DNA of 64,000 bases from Fremontodendron californicum. Its lineage: Eukaryota; Streptophyta; Magnoliopsida; Malvales; Malvaceae. The translations under genes and the position numbers were made by a program. Below are positions 46,805 through 56,788 of this stretch, in pieces. Position 1 is the stretch's first letter; every line of letters starts with the position of its first letter. The stretch is taken from the NCBI GenBank assembly GCA_030761205.1, contig JAULJL010000004.1, positions 37,544,172-37,608,171 of the forward strand, read 5' to 3'. The notes beneath the pieces were generated by a model that was given only the letters and a program-made list of their open reading frames with translations, did not search any database and had not been told where the DNA came from.

Positions 46805-47178
46805 GGAGTGGGGGCCAAGCCAACGAGCCCAAGTGGGGGGAGATAGTGGATTGCTTTGTTGGATTTTTGTCGGCGTGTGAGTAAGCTTTGGAATAAAGGA
46901 GAAAGAGGCAGGGGGAGGGGGATTACGCCATCATCGCAGGCAATCGTGTAAGTCACAGCTCAGAAGGACGGTGGTCGATTATCTCAAGTATCTTTCAATT
47001 TTTTCGTCTTTAATCGGAAATAGGTCGGTATTAAAAAAAATTGGGAGGAAAAAGGAGATTAGGAGAGAATAATATGGATTACAGTTAAATTAGTTTTTTT
47101 AATTCTTGTATTTTTATCATTTTGTATTATTTTTTTTGTCATTATTTAAAATATTATATTAATATTTATTTATATTTA
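46805..47178. other. Upstream region of the RING-H2 gene
   Basis: Presumed promoter DNA; a GAGAAAGAGGCAGGGGGAGG stretch lies at about 46899. No other feature is seen. Confidence 0.35.
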
Positions 47179-47495
47179 TCTATACTATTATAAAGTGAAT
47201 TATTAAGTTAATGTCACTGAGTCAAGTGAGATCAATTCAGTTGATAAAAAAATAAAAAAATCAAAAAAATTATTATATAAAAAAAATACCAAAGTTATTG
47301 ATAACTTTTCAATTTTTATATAATTTTTATTTAAAGAATATTATCAATTTTTTTTTCTAAAATTACTCACCTCTTTTAAAGAAGCTGCTCATTCTTAGAA
47401 ATTACAAACTACCCACTAATAAAAGTTTTTAAATATAATTTTTCACTCACTTTTTTTTTTTCATTCACCCACATAATGGGTGTGCCATAATCTAG
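47179..47495 (+). mobile_element. Helitron-like unit 1
   Basis: It starts with TC after an A (TCTATACTATTATAAAGTGA) and ends with hairpin CACCCACATAATGGGTGTG, then CTAG before a T, the canonical Helitron termini and AT target. No coding capacity. Forty bases in is GAGTCAAGTGAGATCAATTC, shared with the next two units. Confidence 0.65.
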
Positions 47496-47859
47496 TACAT
47501 ATATAAAAAGAATGGCGGAGTTGGTGTTAAGAATCAAGTGACACCAACTCAGTTGGACAATTGACTAAAAAACCAAATTTTATTAATAAAATAATAATAT
47601 TATAGGACATTTATGTTTTTTAATTTTTTAATATAATATATATTTTAAAAATATCCACTCTCTTAAAAAAAAACTACCATCTCCTTAAAAAAAACTATTC
47701 TCACTTAAAAACTACATTCCCTTAAAAAAAAAAAAAACTACCACTTTCTTAAAAAATTACCATTTTTTTTAAAAACTATAATTCCATTAAAAAAAACTAA
47801 TCATATATATTTTTTATACAGTTTTTTTTCACCTATAAGGTAGGGGCGACATTATCTAG
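47491..47859 (+). mobile_element. Helitron-like unit 2, head-to-tail with unit 1
   Basis: It starts TCTAGTACATATATAAAAAG, overlapping the CTAG end of unit 1, has AATCAAGTGACACCAACTCA at the same offset as unit 1, and ends with ACCTATAAGGTAGGGG then CTAG before T. Confidence 0.6.
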
Positions 47860-47940
47860 TTATTATTAAAGTACTTAATCGAGTTTGGTGTCATGAGTCA
47901 AGTGATACCAACTCAATTAGTGAAAATACAGAAAAGGAGA
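47855..47940 (+). mobile_element. Helitron-like unit 3, 5' part only
   Basis: TCTAGTTATTATTAAAGTAC again overlaps the previous CTAG end, and GAGTCAAGTGATACCAACTC follows at the same offset. No matching 3' hairpin was found before the GTGTT-rich repeat that starts at about 47980. Confidence 0.5.
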
Positions 47941-50445
47941 CTAGGATAAAACATGTGGGTTAAAATTAGATTAGATATGATAATTCGTGTTTTTGTATTG
48001 TGTTTATATTATTTTATATCATAATCGTATTTAAGGTGTTATATATTTATATAAATTTGACATGTTAATAATTTGTATTATATAGATTTTGATATATTCA
48101 TATATTCGCGTTGTGTTCGTATTATTTTTTCGTATCATGTCGAATTTTGTTACGTATTTTAATTATTTTTTTAGGATTGAATTTGTGTCGTGTCTAAAAT
48201 TATCAGAATTAAATTGGATTAAAGTAGAGCAACGGGGTCGGATCATGAAATTGTGGATGTACCGAATGAATCTGGTGTTTTTCTTCGTAAGGAATTTGGT
48301 AATGGAAAGTCATCAATAGGTTCCCTAGCACTAAAAACATTGTTGGCCATGATCAAATTTTCTTAGAAAGAAAGATAAAAGAGAAAATCTAAAATTTGTA
48401 TGTCTGTTGTTTTAGTTGTCGGATTCTTGATTTTAAAATAAGTATTCAATTGAGTTAACATGTTATTTTAACTGTTTATTTGTTAGATAAAATAAAAGCA
48501 TTATCAAATGGATAATGTGGTAAGTTTTTTCTCCTAATTTGAAACATGTTTTCATATTCTAAGACTTTGACCGAAAAGAAGAGAAAAAAGAAACAATTAA
48601 AAAGAGAAAAAAAATTCTCCATTTCAGCCGTGATTGAGGTTCAAAAAAAAAAAAAAAAAAACTTTGGGAAGTTAAGACCATGAAATATACATTAATTAGT
48701 CATTAGGGTTAGGCCATATATACTGGTCCCATCTTGTAGGATTAAACGTGCTTTTCCTGCACGTGCTCTGCTAACTGCTGCCTGATTTTTGCCTGTATCT
48801 GACGTGTGCCCTAAGGCCTAAAGCATTCCATTTGAACTCTATGTTAAAGTCACAAAAGGCACAGGGAAGGGGAAAAAAGCAAGGGCCAATGAGGTAATGA
48901 TCCATTTTAATCATCGCACACATCATCCATTAAGGAAAAAAGAGCAGATTAAGTTTAGAATGTTAGGTAGAACAGAAGGAAAAAATGAACCCATATTTAT
49001 ATATGCAAAATCAAAGAAGATTGCTTTGCTTTTTCACCCATGCCACGTTAGAAATGGGCCCCCATCAAACGTTAGTTTCCACAATCCAAGTCAGATCCCA
49101 CCAAGGCACTACCATTTTTTAACTTGGAAAGCAAATGGCAATGGGGAAAAAAAATATAATGAAAAGAAAAGAAACAACAAATTGAGAAAACTTACATCCA
49201 TGGTTTTTCTCTTTCAGGAAAAAGAACCTGGTTACCTAAAAGCAATAGAAGAGTTCATGCAGACGCATGCATGCAAAAGAATGAAGCCACCAGCATCGGT
49301 CATTTGTTCAAGGAATTCCTAGGCCAGGTTTGCTTATTATTCAACGCTGGCAAACTTATGATTAAGATGATTTTGTTGAATGAATCCCCAAACCTTTTCA
49401 CCACGCTGTATGCCATTGCCAAAGTATATATTCAAGAAAAAAAGGTTGCTGTTTACATTTTACATGTGTGCCTTTCATTTTAAAGTTGATGATAGAATAC
49501 CAAATTGTAAAGGTGGATACATTAATATCTTTTGGCAAACTTCAAAGATAATTTTGATCCAAATTAATGCTAAGCATACAATGGTCTATCTTATCTATAA
49601 AAAAAAAAAATGCCGGGTCATTGTAATCAGCTAAAAGTTTGTTCCTCGACCCTACTATACGAGCAAAGAACTTGCTACCACGGTTTTGCACCAGATTTGA
49701 ATGAGGGGAACTGGGAAGTATCGATGATTGCAAAATGGGGAAGAAATGTGTATGGCTGATAAGCAGTTTACTTATCCAAAAAAAAAAAAGAGAGGATACA
49801 AAACATATATCTCAAAGTATAGCATTTAATGGGGATCTAATAATTTTGGACTCGATGCAAAAACATGATACAAAATACGAAACGTTATATAAACACAAAA
49901 ATAATATAATAAATAAGACATGACACGTTTAATACACATATCGTATTTATGTTTTAAATTTCAATATTTTATATTTATACGACTGATACGAGAAAAAATA
50001 CTAAACACGACAGATCGCCAGGTAAAAAACCCAAAGATTAAAACAGGAAAAAGAAGACTAAAACGGCCTAATTCATCAACAGACCAAGGTGGCCCATCAC
50101 ATTCTCTCGCACGTTATATGTTACTAGAACAGTAACAGAACTAACGAGGTGGCCCATCACATTATGTCCCACGTTATATGTACCAGAACACTAACAAAAC
50201 TAACGGGTTTGGTATTTTAATAGGAACTTTTATTGCCTCAAAACAGCATTCTGATTGTTGATAAAAATAAAAAAAATAAACGAAAAAAAAACAGCATTTG
50301 GATTGAGCCTCTATGTCGTGCAGCCTGTTTGACAGTTTGTCTACCAGATATAAAGCATTATATCAATAATTTCTTCTTGAAGTTGACAGGTCGAGCTCAT
50401 GCATGTCGACTAATAAGAGTAAATTATGCACCTACGGACCTACCT
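47941..50445. other. Repeat-rich intergenic DNA
   Basis: From about 47980 to 48200 the sequence contains the ACATGTTAATAATTTG/TCGTGTCGTGTC words of the 17.3-19.8 kb array. The rest (48.3-50.4 kb) has several short open frames with no recognisable domain, A-runs near 48640 and 49600, and a near-direct repeat GAGGTGGCCCATCACATT (50088 and 50146 regions). No gene is supported. Confidence 0.4.
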
Positions 50446-53400
50446 TCAAATTCTCTTGTCTAGTTGGATTTCATGCTGCTCACTCTCTTTCATCTTCATT
50501 TTCATCTTGTATTGCAAAGTGGCTGGTGCACAATCCAGTGGTGTTTCTCCTGGAATTGATGTGGTTTCGAAAGAGTTAAAGAGTAATCTCGAGACAAACA
50601 GATTCATACAAATCAGAGCCAGACATATGCTATCAACTAAATCAGCAATGAAAAAGATGGAGAGTTCTAAATTATGGACTTCTATGAAACAGCATCATTC
50701 AACACAGCTATTCATGAGTATCACACTTCCTTCCACTTCCTTCCAATTGAAGGTGAGAGTTCTTCTTTAACACTTGATTTTATCCAGAACAAAGGAGTTT
50801 CTAACAACATTTTCAACTTTCAGTAACCTTAAAAAACTCTACCATGAGTTGCTTCAATTTGTAGATAGACATATTTAAAATCAGGAATGCCACAAAACTC
50901 AGAATTCAATAAATTACCCTGTGCATTCTTGTAGTCCATGCTTGCTCCACAGTCCATGAGCGAAAATACTATGTCCGTTCGATTGAACACTGCCGCCTAC
51001 ACCAAGTTAATTCTGTCATTGGTGTCATATAAATTTGGAAAGAAATGGAAACTAAAATTATGGGTCAAAGTACCTAAGAAGTCCTTGTACTATACCATCT
51101 AGTGCAAATTAGTCCCTCTACTATAAAACTGGGTAATTTAGTCCCTGTACTTTTAAAATTGAAGCAAAAAGGTAAAATCACTAACTAGTGTAACAGAAAC
51201 TGTTAAAAAGCTGACGTGGCATTTAACCTTGTGTTTATTTGATAACATGGATGTCAAATGCTGACGTGGCATCAATAAAATATATTATTTTAAGCTGACG
51301 TAGACAAAATAACATATTAAGTTGGCAAAAATGTCACATCAAATTATTTTTTACCAACTTTGTTTGTTATTTTGTCCACGCCAGCTTAAAATAATATATT
51401 TTATTGGTTCAACATCATCAAATACACGATTGCAGCCTCATTCACAGAACTACACATCCGAGAGGGAGGGAGAGAGAGCAGTACCAGATGCAGCAAAGAT
51501 AATCCTTGCTTGTCATGGTAATTTGCATCTACACCCTGCACATATAATTACACTTAAAACTTCATTCCAATATAAATATTGGAATAAAATCACAACATAC
51601 CTCACTTAGAAGCTTTTTGACTGCAGCAGTATCACCATTCTTTATGGCTTCTCTTAGACCCTGAGAATAGTAAATGCACAAGGACATATTTCAAAAGAAG
51701 TAAAATCCCCTGGAAATTTGAATGTCCCATAACTATTCAAATACTTCATTAAAGAGTTCTACCTCTCCATTGACATCATAATCCATCTGAGATTTATCTG
51801 CAGCAGTACCATCGGTCACCAGACCAGGATTGAAGACCAAACTGCAAAATATTAACCATGTGTAAAAGAGTCCCATAAAACAGAAAGCAAAGTTTGCCAC
51901 CAAAAGAGTAAACAAAAAAGAAATCATGTCCTTACTGACATATGATAATCTGAAGAGGACAACGGGACACCATAAAGGCAGAGAAGAAAAAGGCCATGCA
52001 AATAGAAATCAAGATGGTAAAAGTGGAAATAGTTTGGGTCTTTCTCACAATTATCCTCCAACAAATTAAAATTAATTCTAGTAACTTCTATCAAAATGTC
52101 GAGCACAAAGAGAAAAGCAATACAAGATAGAAGGTAAATTTATTTCAGCACTTTATGCCTCAAACCAGAAGTCCATGATTTTATTAGCTTCCAGCTTCAG
52201 GTTTCAATTAACTCAGGCCAGAGTACAGTACTAGAATGGGCCAGAAAGAGTTGAGGTTTCCATGCTCCAATTGCACAAAAAGAAATAAAATATTAAACCA
52301 TTTGAAATCAAACATTATGTTTGGAAGAAATGAAGAACCAAGATTGAATACAAAATTCAAGGATAGCATACCTAGATTTGCCTTTTGAAGTGGAGCCTCT
52401 ACTCTTGGGACCAGTGTCAGTCGTTTTTGATTTAGGGTTTGACGAAGCCACCGAGGATGGAGGGTTTTTGATCTGCCTCAGGAACAAATATCGGTCCATA
52501 AGAAGCTTGGAACAGAATATGAGGTGCTGCTAAAACTACTGAAGAATTCATACCTTAACTGGAAGTACATCTGTGGTTGGTGCTGGAGATTCACAAATAC
52601 ACAAAGGCATTCCACACTTGCAATCTGGAATGCTTGCGACAGGCTGATGCTCTGCAGTTGCTCCAGTTTTTGAACCCATAAAAGCATTAACGTTTAATCT
52701 AGAGACTTCGTCTGTAATAGAATCAACTCCATCTAAAGAAGGCTGAGGATCAGCTTTTGCAGATCTGCACCCCAAATAAATCCACGAGAAAATAATGTAA
52801 AACAAAAAAGAAATGGCCTCTTAAAATAGTACTCAAGCAAATAAGAGGAAAAGCAAAGTCAAGCAGGAGTAGAACTGTAGAAGGCACCCACCAACACCAA
52901 AAACCTAAGACATACCCAAGCAACACACCCTCTCCCTTCTCTTTCCAATCGATAATATATAAATATGTAGATATGTATGCAATCAAGAGAGGTTTACCCT
53001 GAAGAGTTATTGAAACAAACTGCACAAACTCTAACAGACGAGAGTATGCCAAATTGTGGTAAAGCCTGAATATGCACACAGGAAAGAGAATTAAAAGGCT
53101 TGCTTGGTTAAAGCTGATTTATCCAAACTTTTACAACTTGAGAAATGCATAGTTAATCCAAATTTATAAATAGAGGGGATGGGAGCTCAAACCATTAGAT
53201 TGGATGAATGTTCGTGGCATAATGTCCTCCCACAACATCGGCAATGGTGCTGCAAAATGGAGAAGAGACAAACCATTTGATTTCATGAATTTTATTTCGC
53301 AATCTTTCTAACATAGATAGATTCACACCTACTTTGAAGAGAAATTGCACGCAAAAGTGTATATATTTACATTTGCATTTCCTTCTAACCAAGAAATATC

Positions 53401-54183
53401 ATCAAGAGCTTTTGCAACACATATTCCACGAAGAAACATACTAACATCAATCTGATTATAGTTGATACAGTAAAATATCTATAGAGTTCAGTAGCATTTA
53501 GGAATTAGGATCATACAACTTTGGATCATTGTTAGTAATGCATTGTAGTCTTGCATAACAATTTGGACAATCTGGAACCAAGTATCCCACTGATAGCATA
53601 CATATAATATCGAATTATGTTAAAGTTCCTCAATTGACAGCCTCAGATTTTCAGACATACATTTAACTCCCAGCGGCGCATCTGAACTTATATTCAAAAC
53701 TTCAGGCATGCACTCGATTCAAATCTTCTTTTAAGATTGCAATAGGCAGCCTAGCCACTTACAGGCAAACTAGATTGTCAGTTACCAGTTCAACGCATCA
53801 AAAATTAAATCATAAAAAACTTAATTAGATTCAAAAGAACTCTAAATCAGCAATTTAACGCATTGGAAAAGTCATCCTTAGCGTGAATAGATCAGTCAAA
53901 CAGCTAAGATCAAAGCAAAGCGAGCGCACTCCAATATAATTTAAATAATAACCGATTTATCACAATTATAATCCCTAATCGCTAAATTATCCTTTTACAG
54001 GACGATGTATTTTCATTATTTAATCGGATTAAATGAAATGATCGGTAATTTATTCGAATATAAAAATTAAAATTAAAAATAAAAAAGAGAATAAAAAAGT
54101 ACCCGGCGCCTGAAAGTGTTGAAGCTGCATTTGCAGACGTCGCAGCGCGGTGCTTCCTGGAATGGCGGGGGCTCCAATGGCAT
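50446..54183 (-). CDS. FYVE zinc-finger protein with C-terminal ankyrin repeats
   Basis: Ten exons keep frame: 54183..54103, 53249..53193, 53065..52998, 52764..52554, 52472..52372, 51841..51763, 51660..51601, 51535..51485, 50996..50918 and 50549..50446, giving 296 residues. The N-terminus MPLEPPPFQEAPRCDVCKC continues into FRRRHHCRCCGRTLC and SSVRVCAVC, a FYVE-type Zn-binding domain with the basic RRHHCR phosphoinositide-binding core. A middle linker is rich in Ser, Pro and Lys (PDCKCGMPLCICESPAP, then KSKTTDTGPKSRGSTSKGK). The C-terminus has ankyrin repeats: LREAIKNGDTAAVKKLL, GVDANYHDKQGLSLLHLAA and GASMDYKNAQGETPLDCA, ending in a charged tail. The protein is expected on PI3P-rich endosomes or vacuolar membranes. 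It resembles Arabidopsis At3g43230 from memory. One intron holds a strong inverted repeat. Confidence 0.92.
51273..51407. repeat. Long inverted repeat (53-bp arms) in an intron of the FYVE-ankyrin gene
   Basis: Arms at 51273..51325 and 51354..51407 are reverse complements with only a few mismatches (CAATAAAATATATTATTTTA against TAAAATAATATATTTTATTG; AAGTTGG against CCAACTT) around a 28-base loop. Just upstream, GCTGACGTGGCAT occurs twice (51211 and 51260 regions), and TTAGTCCCT(C/G)TAC words occur at about 51110 and 51140. A transcript through it would form a stable hairpin. Confidence 0.8.
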
Positions 54184-54715
54184 TTCCGATCTCTTTTTTT
54201 CCCCTGCGCCGGCAAAAAACAGATAAAGATACTGGCTTTTTTTAGGTTTTTTTTTTTTTTTTTCCGTTGTCTTTTGTAATTTTATTATCCAGCATGATTC
54301 GGATTACGGCGATCAGATTCCTTCTTTACAAGAATCGTACCCGAATGTGATCCACTTACCCGCCATGTCAGCATGTTGGATAATGAAAACGGGTTGAAAA
54401 ATAGGTAGAAGAAAAATTCCAATTAAAGACCAATTAATTACTTTGCTTTGCTGTAATTATTTGGCTTTTTTGTGCATTAATTATTAGGCTGGGTTAATTG
54501 ATTAAATGCTGAATTAAGAATCAAATATTTACTTTATTGTTCACATCAGGATCAAATTTATTATTTTATTTGATTTAAGATTAAGTATTTTTTGATTTTT
54601 TTTTTTTTTACAAAGGATACAGTATGGAGATAGGAGAAGAGATTGCATATGTTTAGATTCAAACTCCAAACCTATTGAAAATCATCTCTTAAAAGATGAT
54701 TGCATAAACCAATTA
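54184..54715. other. Upstream region of the FYVE-ankyrin gene
   Basis: Presumed promoter and 5' leader of the FYVE-ankyrin gene, with T-runs at about 54247..54262 and 54598..54610. No other feature is supported. Confidence 0.35.
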
Positions 54716-55087
54716 AGGCCTTGTTTAGTATTGTTTTTGGTACAGCTTTTGAGGTCAAAAGTTACTTTTCACTGCAAACGCAATGCTAAACAGATAAAAA
54801 AAAACTGACTTCTGCTATTGAAACCATGATTTGAAAAGCCCAACAAAAAAATATAGTTTTTGGCTTTAAAAACTGTATTTTTGATAAAATAACTTTATTA
54901 TCCTTACATCTCTATACTTTTATTATTTTAAACATATCTTTTTTTTTTATATTCAATTCCCTAAAATATTTTTTTATAGCAATACTAAATACTTAAAAAA
55001 TTTTAAATCATAATTTTTCACCACACTTTTTTCAACTAAAATTTGTTTCAACCAAATTTTTTTTCAACAGCAATACAAAACTAATTA
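54716..55087. mobile_element. MITE with GTTTAGTATTG termini (copy 2)
   Basis: It begins AAGGCCTTGTTTAGTATTG and ends CAACAGCAATACAAAACTAA, with CGCAATGCTAAACAGATAAA in the same place as in the copy at 9703. AATTAA flanks both ends, compatible with a TTA/TAA-type Harbinger target, though AT richness weakens that. It is more decayed than copy 1 and lacks the 16-bp minisatellite. Confidence 0.6.
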
Positions 55088-55416
55088 AATCTGAATTTAC
55101 ATTCTCGACATCTTACGATTGAGATATATTTGAATAAAAATTGTTTTATGTATGACACTCACCGTTTTAATTGAGTGAATTTAATAAAAGATAACTTACA
55201 TGTCATATATTTATTCGCAATATAAATATAGATGGAATAACAAATATGTCATTATCCCAAGTCAAAATAAAAAAATTTGTTCAATTATTTAAGGTTAAGT
55301 GTCTTAAGACATTTTATGAAATTATTATATATGTTTTTTCAATTCTTTAAGGTTATGTGTTTTAAGACATTCTTTAAAATTATTATATAAAATAATATAT
55401 TTTTTAAAATTTTATT

Positions 55417-55584
55417 AATGAATATTTTTTTTGGGTATTTATTAAGATTATTAAGTTTCTAGTTATAATAATATTTTATATTAAATATAATAGTTAATAA
55501 TTAATTTCATGAATTTTATTGAAAATTATAATTTAGCTCATCATAATCTTAAAGAATGCTATTTGAACACTCATTAGCAAAAAC
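55417..55584. mobile_element. MITE family A, degenerate but with perfect 9-bp duplication
   Basis: TATTTTTTA is duplicated at 55408..55416 and 55585..55593. The left end is AAATTTTATTAATGAATA and the right end CACTCATTAGCAAAAAC. About 168 bp long. Simple-sequence composition makes the duplication less decisive than in the other copies. Confidence 0.65.
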
Positions 55585-55786
55585 TATTTTTTAATGCATA
55601 AGAATTTAACATATAACTATCAATTACCATATTTAATAAAAAAAATTATTAAATGAAATATTAATTAATCTTAAAAAAGTTTAGGCTCTTCATTAGTTAA
55701 ATTTTATTTTTCAAATACTCTAAAAGGTATCGATTAATAGGATTCGATTAATCGATCTTTATAAATATCGGTGAAGGATAATTTAA

Positions 55787-55971
55787 GGATTTTGCTAATG
55801 AGTGTCCTAATAGCATTTTTTAAGGTTATCATATAAAATGTTATCTCCATATAATGCATTAAAAATGATGAATAAAATTATCAATTTTTATTTTTAATAC
55901 AATATTATTATTATAAATAATATATTAACTAATTTTAAAAAATATCTTAAGGACACTCGTTAGCAAAATTT
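55787..55971. mobile_element. MITE family A, 185 bp, perfect 9-bp duplication
   Basis: ATAATTTAA is duplicated at 55778..55786 and 55972..55980. Ends are GGATTTTGCTAATGAGTGTC and GACACTCGTTAGCAAAATTT. The length is identical to nested copies 1 and 3 at 42 kb. Confidence 0.87.
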
Positions 55972-56414
55972 ATAATTTAATTATTATTTTAGAATTATTT
56001 TTTAAATTTAATGTATTAATTTTATTAAAATTTAAAAAAATCAATTTATTAATTATATTTTTTTATTAAAAATTATCTTAATCAAAATTATTAAATATAA
56101 ATTAATAATTTTCTACTTAATATGATAATAACCTTAAAAAATAAATTTAATGTTTTCATTGTCAAAATGCATAATAATATTATATTTTAACACACTGCAT
56201 TTAAAAAGCAAAAATTAAATATCCATGATTAATTGAAGTAAAAAAAACGTGGGAAATGGGAGCAATAAATCAAACAAACAAGCAATTGAGTGGACAGGAC
56301 GGCATGACATGACATGTAGTTACACAAATAATTATAGTACAATTTGTTGCTTTTGCACCTCGTAGACTGGTCCCCAACCAACCTCCTCGCAATTTTCCTG
56401 TACATTATATAATA

Positions 56415-56596
56415 GGATTTTACTAATAAGTATTTTAAGAGTATTTTAAAATTATTATTTATAATAATATTTTTATTTAATTTATTAAAAATAATAAATA
56501 AATTATCGAATATTATATTTAATACAATTTTTTTTTTATAAATAATATATTAAATAATTTTAAAAAATATTGTAAAAGCACTCGTTAATAAAATCT
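56415..56596. mobile_element. MITE family A, 182 bp, perfect 9-bp duplication
   Basis: TATATAATA is duplicated at 56406..56414 and 56597..56605. Ends are GGATTTTACTAATAAGTA and GCACTCGTTAATAAAATCT. It lies about 190 bp upstream of the JAZ start codon, so it probably forms part of the JAZ promoter region. Confidence 0.85.
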
Positions 56597-56788
56597 TATA
56601 TAATATTAATCCATCAACAGTTAGATTTTCTGTATGATTGACACGTATTGTAACAAGCAAGAAACCAACCACCACCCTTGGATTGGTTTACTTACTTTCA
56701 CTTTCACCTACTTTCTAGTTTTTAATCACATTTGGTCTGCCTAACGCAAGACAGATCCAAATTTAGCAAGGAAAGGAAACGGCAAAAT

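Noticed and set aside
46686..46832. Longer N-terminus for the RING-H2 protein starting at 46832
   Set aside because: It would begin upstream of the TATA box at 46794..46804 and has no family counterpart; MGFFVEDPG matches the usual start.
48897..50135. Several 60-140-codon frames between the Helitron units and the FYVE gene
   Set aside because: No domain, no consistent splice pattern, and composition follows the local AT bias.
50426..50770. Plus-strand 114-codon frame
   Set aside because: It is the antisense of the last FYVE-ankyrin exon (50549..50446) and adjoining intron.
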